Of a DNA stretch of 64,000 bases, positions 1-10,336 are shown one piece after another. The stretch spans positions 1,342,041 to 1,406,040 of the forward strand of contig NZ_BPIK01000001.1 of assembly GCF_026004075.1 (NCBI RefSeq). The letters are read 5' to 3'. The notes beneath the pieces were generated by a model. That model did no database searches, was not told the DNA's origin, and was given only the letters and a program-made list of their open reading frames with translations. This DNA is from Meiothermus sp. (GTDB lineage: Bacteria > Deinococcota > Deinococci > Deinococcales > Thermaceae). Both the position numbers and the translations under genes were made by a program. Position 1 is the stretch's first letter. Each line of letters starts with the position of its first letter.

Positions 1-142
1 TGGGGTCGTAGTGGGCCAGGCCCAGCTCAGTCTGAACCCGCCCAATTTCACTCACCAGCCTGCCCCGTTCGGAAAGCAATCGGAGCAGCTCACGGTTGAT
101 ACGGTCTATTTCTTTACGCAGCTCGAGGATACGCTGATCCAT
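1..142 (-). CDS. Chorismate mutase/DAHP synthase, N-terminal fragment (partial)
   Basis: Only the first 47 codons lie in the window; the gene continues past its left edge. The visible protein starts MDQRILELRKEIDRINREL and reaches ...LVSEIGRVQTELGLAHYDP, the first helix of an AroQ-type chorismate mutase (Arg in LRKEID, LL..R..LV..IG, ending in ...YDP). In Bacillus and Thermus this domain is fused to a 3-deoxy-7-phosphoheptulonate synthase, so the full gene is probably that bifunctional shikimate-pathway enzyme, which converts PEP plus erythrose-4-phosphate and is feedback-controlled through the mutase domain. It starts about 50 bp downstream of tatC on the same strand. A monofunctional chorismate mutase cannot be excluded from this fragment. 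Confidence 0.8.
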   Translation of the reverse strand, partial: MDQRILELRKEIDRINRELLRLLSERGRLVSEIGRVQTELGLAHYDP

Positions 143-192
143 GAACTCAATGGTATACCAAAATCGGCCCGCTCTAGCAAGTCTGCCCGGCG

Positions 193-957
193 TCAGACCG
201 GGCTGGCTTCAGCTTCTTTAGGACGGCCTCGCTCGGCCCACTTGACCAGCAGAATCGAGAAGCCATAGAGCACCATCAAGGGGATGGATACCAGGCTGAG
301 GTTAACGACATCAACTGTCGGGGTTATCAGGGCCGCCAGGGTTATCAGTAAGACCACAGCGATACGCCAGTTATTAATTAAGAAGCGGCTCGAAAGCATA
401 CCCAGTTTGGCCAAAAGGTAGCTCACCACCGGCATCTCGAAAAGGATGCCCATCAAGGCCAGGAAGGTAACTACCTGCCCCATGTACATACCGATGGAAA
501 TTTGAGGGGTAACCACATCGCCTAAAAAACCCAGCAAAAATGGCACAGCAAAAGGCAGAAGCACAAAATAGGCAAACACCGCCCCCAGGGCAAAGCTAAA
601 GCCCGCGCCCAGTATAAATGGAATTGCCAGCCTGCGCTCGTGGGGATACAAGCCGGGCGCAATAAAGGCCCAAATCTGGTAGACGATAAAGGGCAAGGCC
701 AGGGCCAACCCCCCAAAGGCCGCAACCTTGAATGCAGTCAGGAAAGGTTCAGTAATGTTGAGAACAATCAGCTCGGCTTTGAGCGAGGCCGTAGTGTTGT
801 AGGCGTCCAGAGGTCGCCTCAAGGCCTCGAGGATCTGCACTCGAAAGGTAAAGGCCACCGCGGTCATCACCGCCCAGGACACGATAGCCCAGATTAGGCG
901 GTTACGCAGTTCCTCCAGGTGTTCCATCAAAGGGGCTTCACGCATGCTCACCCCCAT
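193..957 (-). CDS. tatC: Sec-independent protein translocase subunit TatC
   Basis: This is the multispanning receptor subunit of the twin-arginine translocase, which exports folded proteins across the cytoplasmic membrane. The 254-residue protein opens with MEHLEELRNRLIWAI, the conserved cytoplasmic N-terminus of TatC. It has about six membrane segments, with FIAPGLYPHERR in the first cytoplasmic loop and EMPVVSYLLAKLG further on. I prefer ATG at 957, which overlaps the tatA stop by one base (TGATG); an in-frame TTG at 960 is the alternative. Coupling to tatA gives a minimal TatAC system, with no separate tatB visible. Confidence 0.95.
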   Translation of the reverse strand: MGVSMREAPLMEHLEELRNRLIWAIVSWAVMTAVAFTFRVQILEALRRPLDAYNTTASLKAELIVLNITEPFLTAFKVAAFGGLALALPFIVYQIWAFIAPGLYPHERRLAIPFILGAGFSFALGAVFAYFVLLPFAVPFLLGFLGDVVTPQISIGMYMGQVVTFLALMGILFEMPVVSYLLAKLGMLSSRFLINNWRIAVVLLITLAALITPTVDVVNLSLVSIPLMVLYGFSILLVKWAERGRPKEAEASPV

Positions 958-1211
958 CAAGACTTGGGCTCTTCCTTGGCCTCGAGGGGCTTCTTCAGCT
1001 CCTCAATAGGTTTAGAAATCTCCTCTTTAATTTCTTTGAATTCCTGCACATCGGCAGCTTTTTCAAACTCTTCACGTATGCTTTTTGCGCCACGTTGAAA
1101 CTCACGGATGCTCTGGCCCAGGCTGCGCCCAAGCTCGGGAAGCTTGCGGGGGCCAAACAGCAGCAAGGCGATCAAAAGGATAATCAGAATTTCCGTCATT
1201 CCCAGGTTCAT
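957..1211 (-). CDS. tatA: Sec-independent translocase subunit TatA
   Basis: This is the small pore-forming subunit of the Tat pathway. The 84 aa protein has an N-terminal hydrophobic helix (EILIILLIALLLFG, about residues 7-20), the FGP hinge, an amphipathic helix (KLPELGRSLGQSIREF) and a charged Glu/Lys-rich tail. This is the full TatA/TatE arrangement at normal length. AGGAG lies about 5 nt before the ATG at 1211. It is translationally coupled to tatC, and the pair lies about 100 bp downstream of glmU on the same strand. Confidence 0.95.
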   Translation of the reverse strand: MNLGMTEILIILLIALLLFGPRKLPELGRSLGQSIREFQRGAKSIREEFEKAADVQEFKEIKEEISKPIEELKKPLEAKEEPKS

Positions 1212-1309
1212 GACATTCTCCTAAAACACATTTTACTTGGTTGGCTTGGGCAGTCTGAGAGATAGACCACCCAGCTTACTTATGCCTTCAAACCGCAAAA
1301 GGGCTGCCC

Positions 1310-2689
1310 TTATTGATGTTGACCGCGCTTACGCTTCACATAGCCTTCGATATTGCGTTGGCGTTCGCGAGCAATGGCGAGTGCACCCTCGGGCACATCC
1401 TGGTTTATACCGCTTCCACCGGCGACAAAAGCGTCGTCCGCCAGGGTCACTGGCGCAATCAGCACACTGTTGGAGCCCACGAACACCCGCTTACCAATGG
1501 TGGTCTTGTGCTTGCGCTGCCCATCGTAATTGGCCGTGATCACACCGGCCCCTATATTGGATTCTTCCCCTACTTCGGCATCGCCCAGGTAGGCCAGATG
1601 GCCGGCCTTAGCCCGCTTCCCGAGACGGGCATTTTTGAGTTCGACAAAATTCCCGACGTGTGCGCCTTCCTCGAGGTGGGCTTTGGGCCGCAAACGCGCG
1701 AACGGCCCGGCGTCGGCCCCGCTCGAGACATAGGCCTCTTCACAAACCGTGTGGGACTTGATCTTCCCCCCCGCCTCGACCACGGTGTCGGTTAGCACAG
1801 CATAGGCGCCTATCTCCACCCCTTCACCCAGGCGGGTGCTACCCCGCAAGATCACCCCCGGCCACAAGGTGACGTCCGGGGCTAGTTCTACGCTGGGCTC
1901 GATGTAGATGGTCTCGGGTTGAATCATCCGTACCCCCTGGGCCATCCAGTGAGACCTTAAGCGCTCGAGCAAAACCTGCTCCACCTGGGCCAGTTGAGCG
2001 CGGGAGTTAACACCCAAAAGCTCTCCGGTATCCTTTGACTCAATGGAGGCTACTTTTTGGCCAGCCTCGCGGTAGATGCGAATTAGGTCGGGCAGATAGT
2101 ATTCGCCAGCAGCATTCTGGTTGTTCACCAGCTTGAGCTTTTCCCAAAGGCTGGCATCGAAGCAGTACACCCCTGGGTTGATCTCCCGAATTGCGCGTTG
2201 CTCTGGGGTGGCGTCTTTTTGCTCTACATTGCCAAGTATTTGACCCTGTTCATCGCGCAAAATCCGGCCGTAGCCAGTGGGATCCTCGAGCCGCATGGTG
2301 AGCAAAGCCATTCCAGCCCCTTGGTTCTGCATGGTGCTGACCAGCCCGGTTAAGGTTTCGACTCGGGTAAGAGGCGTGTCGCCCTGGGTCACCACTATAG
2401 GGCCAGGAAAATCCGCCAAAACAGGCTGGGCCTGAGCCAGCGCATGAGCTGTGCCCAATTGTTGCTCCTGTACCACAAAGCTCAGGTTTGGGTACCCTTC
2501 AAAGGTCTGGCGAACCTGTTCAGCCCCGTGGCCCACGACTACCACAACCTTTTCTGCGCCGCTGGCAAAAGCGGTATCTATGCAATAACCCACCAGGGGC
2601 TTGCCCAGTAGGGGGTGCAAAACCTTCGGCAACTTAGACTTCATGCGGGTTCCCAGACCCGCCGCAAGAATCACCACTGCATGCGCCAT
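1310..2689 (-). CDS. glmU: Bifunctional GlmU (GlcN-1-P acetyltransferase / UDP-GlcNAc pyrophosphorylase)
   Basis: GlmU catalyses the last two steps to UDP-N-acetylglucosamine for peptidoglycan and envelope glycans: acetylation of glucosamine-1-phosphate, then uridylylation. The 459 aa protein has an N-terminal nucleotidyltransferase domain beginning AHAVVILAAGLGTRMKSKLP with QLGTAHA and EINPGVY downstream. The C-terminal left-handed beta-helix has hexapeptide repeats and the active-site region FVELKNARLGKRAKAGHL...GAGVITANYDG. The length is typical. It lies between lgt and tatA in a minus-strand envelope gene block. Confidence 0.96.
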   Translation of the reverse strand: MAHAVVILAAGLGTRMKSKLPKVLHPLLGKPLVGYCIDTAFASGAEKVVVVVGHGAEQVRQTFEGYPNLSFVVQEQQLGTAHALAQAQPVLADFPGPIVVTQGDTPLTRVETLTGLVSTMQNQGAGMALLTMRLEDPTGYGRILRDEQGQILGNVEQKDATPEQRAIREINPGVYCFDASLWEKLKLVNNQNAAGEYYLPDLIRIYREAGQKVASIESKDTGELLGVNSRAQLAQVEQVLLERLRSHWMAQGVRMIQPETIYIEPSVELAPDVTLWPGVILRGSTRLGEGVEIGAYAVLTDTVVEAGGKIKSHTVCEEAYVSSGADAGPFARLRPKAHLEEGAHVGNFVELKNARLGKRAKAGHLAYLGDAEVGEESNIGAGVITANYDGQRKHKTTIGKRVFVGSNSVLIAPVTLADDAFVAGGSGINQDVPEGALAIARERQRNIEGYVKRKRGQHQ

Positions 2690-2761
2690 ATCACTCCGAT
2701 TGTATTGCCAAAATGCTGCTCGAGGTTCAAATGTGACCGGCAGTGCAGGTCATCTATTTGC

Positions 2762-3655
2762 TTATTTCTTGGCGCCCGGCACCTTACTCAAAGGAGAAGG
2801 GGCCAGTGCCTCGCGCTTTCCTTTCCATCGCATCAGGAAAAAGATGGCGACCACAATTAATGGAATAGAAATAATTTGAGTCGCGGTAAAGAGGCCAATA
2901 CCTGCTTGCTCGTTGAGGTATACCTTGATCCACAGCGGGTTTAGGCGGAAGGTTTCCTCGAACACCGAGCGCAGCATGCTGTACCACAAAACAAACTGCC
3001 AGAAAACATAGCCATAGGCTCTATTCTGTCGCAACCAGTAAACCGATAGCAGCAACAAAACCAGACCAATCAAGACCCCATACAACTGGGTGAAGTGCAC
3101 AGGGCCGCGCACAATTGCGTCCGGCGCACAGCGCACCACCTCGCTGATATCGTTGATACCTGGGCAAACACCCGGAAAACCACTGGCCGAAGCAGGCCAG
3201 GTAAAGCCAATGGGCCAGTTGGTCAATCGTCCTACGGTATCGGAACCATTCATGATGTTGCCTAGGCGGCCCGCCATGATGCCAAGGGAAATACCCGGCA
3301 CTACCGCATCCAGATAGGCCCAAACCGGAATTTTGCTACGGTAATAGTGGTAAACGAATGGAATCAGACCTCCAATGATGGCCCCGTGAAAGGATAGGCC
3401 GCCTTGCCATATATAAAGCGCAGAAACCGGATTGCTGCTAAAATCCCCCGGGCTGGTGATCACGTAGCCAACTCGAGCTCCAACCACGCCCCAAATTACG
3501 GCCCAAAAAGCTATTTGTTCGAATCGCTCAGGGTCAAGGCCCCAGCCCTTAAGAATCCGCTTGGCAATTTCAAAGGAGGCGAAGATAGCCAGTACCAAAA
3601 AAAGCCCATACCAGCGTATTTGCAGCGAACCGATTTCGATGAGTATTGGATCCAT
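2762..3655 (-). CDS. lgt: Prolipoprotein diacylglyceryl transferase
   Basis: Lgt is an integral membrane enzyme that transfers diacylglycerol from phosphatidylglycerol to the lipobox cysteine of prelipoproteins. The 297 aa protein has about seven hydrophobic segments, the early [11 protein letters not shown] motif, SFHGAIIGG (with the conserved His) and [15 protein letters not shown], the Lgt signature region. A long insert after the signature ([15 protein letters not shown]) contains two cysteines. GGAGG precedes the ATG at 3655. It is 13 nt downstream of the glutaredoxin-like gene and probably co-transcribed with it. Confidence 0.95.
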   Translation of the reverse strand: MDPILIEIGSLQIRWYGLFLVLAIFASFEIAKRILKGWGLDPERFEQIAFWAVIWGVVGARVGYVITSPGDFSSNPVSALYIWQGGLSFHGAIIGGLIPFVYHYYRSKIPVWAYLDAVVPGISLGIMAGRLGNIMNGSDTVGRLTNWPIGFTWPASASGFPGVCPGINDISEVVRCAPDAIVRGPVHFTQLYGVLIGLVLLLLSVYWLRQNRAYGYVFWQFVLWYSMLRSVFEETFRLNPLWIKVYLNEQAGIGLFTATQIISIPLIVVAIFFLMRWKGKREALAPSPLSKVPGAKK

Positions 3656-3668
3656 TAAAAGCCTCCAG

Positions 3669-3890
3669 TTACAACGACAGCTTCTTAGACAGGCGCTCGA
3701 GGGTAAACTTGCCCTCGAGCAGCACCGTACCCTCCCAGAGCAGAACCGGCACGCGGAAGGTGTATAACTTTTTGAGGTTTTCGTCGGCGTCTACGTCCTT
3801 AAGGGTGTAAGTAATGCCCTGAGCCTCCAGTAAGGCCTCGGCTTCCTCGCAGAGATGGCACCCTTTCCGACTGATCAACACATAGCCCAT
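3669..3890 (-). CDS. Glutaredoxin-like thiol-disulfide protein (DUF836 type)
   Basis: This small 73 aa protein has a thioredoxin-fold N-terminus, [21 protein letters not shown], containing a CHLC redox pair at residues 11-14. It continues with [12 protein letters not shown] and the cis-Pro region [10 protein letters not shown]. These features match the short glutaredoxin-like (DUF836) family. Its redox partner cannot be read from the sequence. It heads the lgt-glmU-tat block; TATACT about 10 nt before the ATG, with TGGAGGA between them, looks like its own promoter and ribosome binding site. Confidence 0.85.
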   Translation of the reverse strand: MGYVLISRKGCHLCEEAEALLEAQGITYTLKDVDADENLKKLYTFRVPVLLWEGTVLLEGKFTLERLSKKLSL

Positions 3891-4026
3891 CTGTCCTCCA
3901 AGTATAGCCTGGGCAACCTATAATACCGGGCTTTTTCAGAATCTCCATGTATCCAAGCCTCGAAAAGCCCGCCAGAATGTAAAGGCGGTCGCTCGAGGCG
4001 GCTGTCCATGCAGTATCGTATGGCCC

Positions 4027-4965
4027 ATGGCTCAGTTTCAAAAACGCATTCCAGTAAGCGTCATCGGGGGGTTTTTAGGCGCAGGCAAGACCACCTTGGT
4101 CAATCATCTAGTAGCCAGCGGAGCCCATCGGTTTGGCATTATCGTCAACGAGTTCGGCGAAACCGGCATAGATGGCTCACTGATTGAAAACGTGGACACC
4201 GACGGCATCGCCGAGCTTTCCAACGGCTGCTTGTGCTGTGTGGGGCGCGAGGACCTGGTCTCGGCCCTGTTCAAGATTATCTCGCGCAAGGATAAACCCG
4301 ATTATGTCCTGATCGAGCTTTCGGGCCTGGCCGACCCGGTGCCGGTGGCCCAGACCGTAATGGATCCCTTTGCCCGAACCAGGTTCGAGCTGGACGGCAT
4401 TATCGGAGTGGCCGACGCCCGCAACCTCGAGCAAACCTTGCGCGACGGCCCCGAAGGCGCGGTGCAGCTCGCCTATGCCAGCACAGTGGTGCTCAACAAA
4501 ACCGACCTGGCCCATCCAGAGCAAGTAAACGAGGCCGAGGCTTTGATTCGCAAAATCAACCCCCTGGCCCGGATTTTCCGCACCGCACAGGCCAGGGTAA
4601 ACCCCCAGGACTTGCTCCATCTTCGCGCGTTCGACCTGGACTGGCGACCCCAGAACTACCAGCACCTACACATGCCCAACGTCCAGAGCTTTACTCTCAG
4701 CGCCGAGGGTCTGCTCGAGCGCCACAAGGTCAACGAGTTTATTGACCAGTACCTGATCTCCCGGCCCGACGCGGTTTTCCGGGCCAAGGGTTTTCTGAGC
4801 GTCAAAGGCTTCGATAAGCAGGTGCTCTTTCAGTCGGTGCGGGAGATTTTCAGCCTCGAGCTGTCCCAGGAGCCGCTGCAAGCCCACTCGAGGCTGGTGG
4901 TGATTGGCCGGGGCCTCAATCAGTTCGAATATGAAGAGGCCTTCCGGGCCCTGAGGGTGCGGTAA
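4027..4965 (+). CDS. COG0523/CobW-family metal-chaperone GTPase
   Basis: The 312 aa protein is a G3E-family GTPase. It has the P-loop GGFLGAGKTTL near residue 15, the metal-binding GCLCC motif (CxCC) near residue 70, the switch-like ELSGLADP and the NKTD base-recognition motif near residue 157, then a C-terminal CobW domain. Members deliver Zn, Co or other metals to target proteins, and the metal cannot be assigned here. TATCGT lies 7 nt before the ATG, suggesting a leaderless transcript. It is divergent from the glutaredoxin-like gene and precedes lipB. Confidence 0.92.
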   Translation: MAQFQKRIPVSVIGGFLGAGKTTLVNHLVASGAHRFGIIVNEFGETGIDGSLIENVDTDGIAELSNGCLCCVGREDLVSALFKIISRKDKPDYVLIELSGLADPVPVAQTVMDPFARTRFELDGIIGVADARNLEQTLRDGPEGAVQLAYASTVVLNKTDLAHPEQVNEAEALIRKINPLARIFRTAQARVNPQDLLHLRAFDLDWRPQNYQHLHMPNVQSFTLSAEGLLERHKVNEFIDQYLISRPDAVFRAKGFLSVKGFDKQVLFQSVREIFSLELSQEPLQAHSRLVVIGRGLNQFEYEEAFRALRVR

Positions 4966-4979
4966 AAACCCCTCTGTAA

Positions 4980-6694
<1,715 letters not shown>

Positions 6695-6700
6695 TCGCCT

Positions 6701-7090
6701 ATGGTACGCCCTGACCGCCGCGTAAGCCGAAGGCTGGCCTGGGGTGATGCTTTGTGCATCGTGCTGTTTGCCGTTATTGGCCTGCAAACCCACGGCGAGC
6801 CCCTCAGTCTGGCCGGAATCGTCCGCAACGCTCTGCCCATCCTGCTGGTCTGGTGGCTGGTTTCGCCGTTTTTGCGCACCTACACCCGGCCCTCCTGGCA
6901 AAACCTGCTCTACACCTGGGCCATTGCCGTAAGCGCCGGGGTCTGGCTGCGCTTTATGGCGCTGCAAAAGCCGTTCGACCTGGGCTACCTGATCTTCTGG
7001 GTGGTTGCGCTGGGGGCCACCCTGGTGTTGCTGCTGGCCTGGCGGGGGCTGGCGCTGGCGTGGTTGCGTCAACTGCGCAGCAAACCCTAA
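6701..7090 (+). CDS. DUF3054 family membrane protein
   Basis: This 129 aa protein of unknown function has four predicted membrane segments (about residues 14-30, 43-60, 73-92 and 99-120). It carries the early conserved GDALCIVLFAVIGLQTHGE and ALPILLVWWLVSPFL of the DUF3054 family, found mainly in actinobacteria and Deinococcus-Thermus. It starts 6 bp after lipA, so it is probably the third gene of the lip operon. No catalytic residues are evident. Confidence 0.8.
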   Translation: MVRPDRRVSRRLAWGDALCIVLFAVIGLQTHGEPLSLAGIVRNALPILLVWWLVSPFLRTYTRPSWQNLLYTWAIAVSAGVWLRFMALQKPFDLGYLIFWVVALGATLVLLLAWRGLALAWLRQLRSKP

Positions 7091-7108
7091 CCACGCTACA
7101 CTGGGGTC

Positions 7109-7495
7109 ATGCGGGTCAACATTGCGGGCACTTCGCCCTACGAGCCGGTGGTGGGTTATAGCCGAGCGGTGCGGGTCGGGTCGTACATTCACGTAGCCGG
7201 AACCACCGCCACCGATGCCAGCGGACAACTGGTTGGGTTGGACGACCCCTACACCCAGACCGTACAGATTTTGCGCAACATCGAAGCCGCCCTCAAAAAG
7301 GCTGGTGCCAGCCTCGAGCACGTGGTTCGCACCCGCATTTATGTTGTCAATATCGAGCGCGATTGGAAAGAGATAGGCCGGGCCCACGGGGAGTTTTTTG
7401 CCCACATCCGCCCAGCCTCAACCATGCTCGAGGTCAGCCGGCTGGTCGAACCCGAGATGCTGGTGGAGATCGAGGCTGATGCAATCGTGTCCTAA
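7109..7495 (+). CDS. RidA/YjgF family enamine-imine deaminase-like protein
   Basis: The 128 aa protein has the normal length and order for the RidA (UK114) family: [40 protein letters not shown], and the C-terminal [22 protein letters not shown] containing the S-T-M-L-EV region. RidA proteins hydrolyse reactive 2-aminoacrylate and other imines formed by PLP enzymes, but the exact subgroup is uncertain. The canonical RidA Arg in the CVRA-type motif is not obvious, so a Rid2-7 subgroup is possible. TACACT ends 6 nt before the ATG, so the gene probably has its own leaderless promoter. Confidence 0.88.
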   Translation: MRVNIAGTSPYEPVVGYSRAVRVGSYIHVAGTTATDASGQLVGLDDPYTQTVQILRNIEAALKKAGASLEHVVRTRIYVVNIERDWKEIGRAHGEFFAHIRPASTMLEVSRLVEPEMLVEIEADAIVS

Positions 7496-7555
7496 AGGAA
7501 TGGCAGACAGTGGCCTTTACCGCTAGGGGTGTGTACAGCTTGTAAAGTGTGGATT

Positions 7556-8185
7556 ATGCGCCTCGTTTCCATCAATCTGGGCCGCCCAGGGCCCCTGCAA
7601 ATCGGCCCCCGCCCCACCACCACCGGCATCTACAAGAACCCGGTTGAAGCCGCTCAAATTTCCACTCTGGGGCTGGTGGGCGACCACGTCGCCGACCAGG
7701 AACACCACGGTGGCCCCGACCAGGCGGTGTATGTCTACAGCGCCCAGGATTACGACTGGTGGATGGAACAGTTGGGCGAGGCATTGCTGCCCGGTACATT
7801 TGGCGAAAACCTGACCTTCTCGAGCTTCGGCGAAGAGCCCGTGCGCATCGGCGACCGTTTCAGGGTGGGCGAGGTTCTGCTCGAGGTCACCGCCCCCCGC
7901 ATCCCCTGCTCGACCCTGGCCGCCCGCATGAACGATCTGGAGTTTGTCAAGAAGTTTCACCAGGCTGCGCGGCCTGGGTTTTATGCCAGGGTGCTGGGGG
8001 CGGGTCGGGTGCAGCAGGGCGACCCCATTCAAAAAATTTCAGCCCCCACGGCCTTTCCCACCCTGGCCGATGTATTCCATCTCTGGTACGACAAAACTCC
8101 CGAAGCCGCCAAGCTTCGCTGGGTTCTCACAGCCCCCCTGGCCGAACGAGCCAGGGCGGTTTTCGCCGCACGTCTATCCAGTTAA
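7556..8185 (+). CDS. MOSC-domain protein (YiiM-like)
   Basis: The 209 aa protein matches the MOSC (molybdenum cofactor sulfurase C-terminal) domain family of the YiiM type. It has LGLVGDHVADQEHHGGPDQAVYVYS, GTFGENLT, RIGDRFRVGEVLLEVTAPRIPC with the conserved Cys, and YARVLGAGRVQQGD. YiiM enzymes are molybdenum-dependent reductases of N-hydroxylated compounds such as 6-N-hydroxylaminopurine; activity here is inferred. I chose ATG at 7556 (MRLVSINLG), which matches family N-termini, over an upstream alternative at 7529. Confidence 0.85.
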   Translation: MRLVSINLGRPGPLQIGPRPTTTGIYKNPVEAAQISTLGLVGDHVADQEHHGGPDQAVYVYSAQDYDWWMEQLGEALLPGTFGENLTFSSFGEEPVRIGDRFRVGEVLLEVTAPRIPCSTLAARMNDLEFVKKFHQAARPGFYARVLGAGRVQQGDPIQKISAPTAFPTLADVFHLWYDKTPEAAKLRWVLTAPLAERARAVFAARLSS

Positions 8186-8186
8186 A

Positions 8187-8214
8187 CGAAAAATGCCGCC
8201 AAATCCGGCGGCAT
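8187..8214 (-). terminator. Rho-independent terminator of the rpsF operon
   Basis: An 8-bp perfect stem (ATGCCGCC at 8193-8200 pairing with GGCGGCAT at 8207-8214) with a six-base loop is followed on the minus strand by TTTTTCGTTT. It lies 18 nt after the rplI stop and closes the ribosomal protein operon. It may also stop transcription arriving from the convergent MOSC gene. Confidence 0.9.
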
Positions 8215-8232
8215 TGCGAGTACATCGGGCGG

Positions 8233-8682
8233 TTATCCCTTGTCGGCCACCACCGAGACCTTCAGGGTCATGGGCACTTCGGGGTGGGGCTTGTAGACCA
8301 GGGCGTAGTCACCCAGGTCTTTGATGGGCTTTTCCAGGGCCAGCTTCTTGGGGTCAATGGTGATCTGGTGCTGGGCTTCCAGGGCAGCGGCAATCTCGCG
8401 GCTGGTCACCGAGCCATAGATCTTCTGGTCGCCGGCCTTCACCTTGAGCACCACGGTGATGGGCTCGAGGAGTTCCTTGAGGCGTTCGGCCTCGGCCTTG
8501 CGCTCGGCAGCTTTTTTGGCCTGGGCGCGGATTTTGGCTTCCAGAGTCTTGAGGTTGCTCTCGGTGGCCAGGGTGGCAATGCCACGCGGTAGCAGGTAGT
8601 TGCGGGCATACCCCGGCTTCACGTTGACCACGGCCCCCACGTCGCCAAGGTTTTCCATAGGTTCAAGCAGAATTACTTTCAT
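8233..8682 (-). CDS. rplI: 50S ribosomal protein L9
   Basis: L9 binds domain V of 23S rRNA near the L1 stalk. The 149 aa protein begins MKVILLEPMENLGDVGAVVN and has the signature GYARNYLLPRGIA, a long charged connecting helix (LKTLEAKIRAQAKKAAERKAEAERLKEL) and the C-terminal domain with KIYGSVTSREIA. This is the standard two-domain layout at normal length. It is the last gene of rpsF-ssb-rpsR-rplI, 12 nt after rpsR. Confidence 0.98.
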   Translation of the reverse strand: MKVILLEPMENLGDVGAVVNVKPGYARNYLLPRGIATLATESNLKTLEAKIRAQAKKAAERKAEAERLKELLEPITVVLKVKAGDQKIYGSVTSREIAAALEAQHQITIDPKKLALEKPIKDLGDYALVYKPHPEVPMTLKVSVVADKG

Positions 8683-8694
8683 CTTCCACTCTCC

Positions 8695-8988
8695 CTATTT
8701 CCGAACCAGCTTTTCGGTGAAAGGCAGCAGGCCCAGCATACGAGCCCGCTTGATGGTGCGGGCCAGCTTGCGCTGTTCTTGGGCGTTTAGTCCGGTGCGA
8801 CGGCGGGGTAAAATTTTCCCGGTCTCGGACAAAAAGCGCCGAAGAATATCCACATTCTTGAAGTCGGTGAGGTCGAACACGCCAACGGCTGCAGCCACCT
8901 TAGGCTTGCGGCCACGGCGCATACCGCGCTCGCGGTCTTGACGGTCGCCTTTATTGGCGCCGCGGTTGGACATTTTCTTGGTGCTCAA
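8695..8988 (-). CDS. rpsR: 30S ribosomal protein S18
   Basis: S18 binds 16S rRNA as a heterodimer with S6. The 97 aa protein ends with the highly conserved [39 protein letters not shown]. The N-terminal extension is basic ([14 protein letters not shown]) and lacks zinc-binding cysteines, so this is the C-minus type as in Thermus. The start overlaps the end of ssb by four bases. Confidence 0.97.
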   Translation of the reverse strand: MSTKKMSNRGANKGDRQDRERGMRRGRKPKVAAAVGVFDLTDFKNVDILRRFLSETGKILPRRRTGLNAQEQRKLARTIKRARMLGLLPFTEKLVRK

Positions 8989-9818
8989 AACGGTAAATCC
9001 TCCTCAGGTGGGAAATCGTCTTCCAAGCCTTCTTCAATATCTACCTTGCCCGCACGGCCTTTGGCTGTAGAAGCCATCTGGGAACTGTTTCCACCTGTGC
9101 TTTGTCCAGTTCCACGGGCAAGTCGCTCGAGGCGACTAAGCTCTACACGGGTGGTGTAGCGCCTCGTACCATCCTGAGCGGTCCAGGAGTCGTTCACCAA
9201 GCGTCCCATTAAGAACGCTCCGTCTCCTTTTTTGAGTTCTGCCGCAAACTCGGCCAGCTCGCGCCAGGCCTGAGCTTCCACGTAGTGCACCTTTTCCTGT
9301 TCCCCGCCCTGGCGGGTGGTGAACTTTTCGTTCACCGCCAAGGAAAGGCGGGTAACGGCGGTTCCCTGTGGGGTATAGCGCAGCTCGGGGTCGCGGGTTA
9401 GGTTGCCTACCAGCATCACGTGGTTGAGGCCATCTTTGAGGCGCTCCTGCCCACGCGCATCGGTAACGGTTACCTGGCCCCGCTTACCTTCCAGGCTCAC
9501 GATCTCCATCCGGTCAGCGCGAATCTCCAGGCTGCTCTTTTTCTGGCCATCCTGCTCCCAAGCACGGTACTCGAGCTTGCCGTCCACAAACAACGCCATG
9601 CCTGCCTTCAGGGTATCGCCCCAAAACTCCGCGCTTTTACCCAGTAGCTTGACGCGGTGGTACCAGGCCGGTTCGCGGCTCTGGCCCTGTTCGTCGGTGA
9701 CGATATCGTTGCCAGCCAGGTTTAACTCCATTACGGCCAGTCCGCCGGCGGTGTAGCGCAGTTCGGGGTCTTGGGTCAGGGTGCCTACGAGGGTTACGCG
9801 GTTGAGGCCTCGAGCCAT
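8985..9818 (-). CDS. ssb: Single-stranded DNA-binding protein, double OB-fold
   Basis: This SSB is 277 aa and contains two OB folds in one chain, the layout of Thermus/Deinococcus SSBs that act as dimers. The repeats open [19 protein letters not shown] (near residue 4) and [19 protein letters not shown] (near residue 130). A flexible linker ([15 protein letters not shown]) leads to the acidic protein-interaction tail [11 protein letters not shown]. Its position between rpsF and rpsR is a widely conserved arrangement. Confidence 0.97.
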   Translation of the reverse strand: MARGLNRVTLVGTLTQDPELRYTAGGLAVMELNLAGNDIVTDEQGQSREPAWYHRVKLLGKSAEFWGDTLKAGMALFVDGKLEYRAWEQDGQKKSSLEIRADRMEIVSLEGKRGQVTVTDARGQERLKDGLNHVMLVGNLTRDPELRYTPQGTAVTRLSLAVNEKFTTRQGGEQEKVHYVEAQAWRELAEFAAELKKGDGAFLMGRLVNDSWTAQDGTRRYTTRVELSRLERLARGTGQSTGGNSSQMASTAKGRAGKVDIEEGLEDDFPPEEDLPF

Positions 9819-9835
9819 GTTGATCAGTCCTTTTT

Positions 9836-9904
9836 CGTTACGGTCTTTTACTCAGCTTACGGCAATTCTTTGAGTTCCGTTACGGTCTTGGCCTCAGAAC
9901 TCAA
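9836..9904 (-). repeat. Structured rpsF-ssb spacer: 8-bp inverted repeat and 12-nt direct repeat
   Basis: The 101-nt spacer between rpsF and ssb holds a perfect inverted repeat (TTGAGTTC at 9870-9877 and GAACTCAA at 9897-9904) that can form a hairpin in the operon mRNA. It also holds a 12-nt direct repeat, CGTTACGGTCTT, at 9836-9847 and 9878-9889; the second copy lies in the hairpin loop. Possible roles are RNA processing or ssb translation control. No T-run follows, so it is not a classical terminator. Confidence 0.6.
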
Positions 9905-9919
9905 TCGAGGGCCAGCAGC

Positions 9920-10240
9920 CTACTTCTTCTTCTGGCTGTTGCGCCATTCGGGACGGTCGCGGATGATGGTTACACGACGTACGTGGTCGCGCAGGCGCAG
10001 TTCGCGCTCGAGCGCGGCGTTGGTGTTGCCGGCCATCTCCACCGTGTAAAAGATCACGTTGCCTTCCAGATCTTTTTGGATGGGGTAGGCCAGACGACGG
10101 TTGCCCCAGTCGTCCACGTTTTTGATCTGGGCACCGTGGCGCTCGAGGGCGGCTTTGATAATGTCTTTTTCCAGAGCAGACTGGGCACCATCGAGGTTGG
10201 GGTTGAGGATGACGCTAACTTCGTACTGTGGCATATTCAC
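9920..10240 (-). CDS. rpsF: 30S ribosomal protein S6
   Basis: S6 partners S18 on the central domain of 16S rRNA. The 106 aa protein has YEVSVILNPNLD, VDDWGNRRLAYPIQKDLEGNVIFYTVEM and the C-terminal RLRDHVRRVTIIRDR, matching Thermus S6 closely in length and order. AGGAGGTG lies just upstream of the ATG at 10240. It is the first gene of the rpsF-ssb-rpsR-rplI operon, whose promoter is at 10337-10366. Confidence 0.97.
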   Translation of the reverse strand: MNMPQYEVSVILNPNLDGAQSALEKDIIKAALERHGAQIKNVDDWGNRRLAYPIQKDLEGNVIFYTVEMAGNTNAALERELRLRDHVRRVTIIRDRPEWRNSQKKK

Positions 10241-10262
10241 CTCCTTTCTGTTTGGCTTTTAT

Positions 10263-10294
10263 CCCATGGCCTGCCCTGCACAGGGCGGAATGGG
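10263..10294 (-). promoter_or_regulatory. Candidate S6:S18-binding leader motif upstream of rpsF
   Basis: On the minus strand the rpsF 5' UTR can fold with an outer stem CCCAT/ATGGG (10290-10294 with 10263-10267) and an inner hairpin GCCCT-GTGC-AGGGC (10282-10286 with 10273-10277). The asymmetric internal loop has TCC next to the G of the inner stem, presenting a CCG trinucleotide. The known S6:S18 autoregulatory motif is a bulged CCG flanked by a stem and a hairpin, which is this architecture. Assignment is by structure and position only. Confidence 0.6.
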
Positions 10295-10336
10295 GCACAG
10301 AACCAAAGGCGATCCTTTCGGATCACGCAAGGTGAG

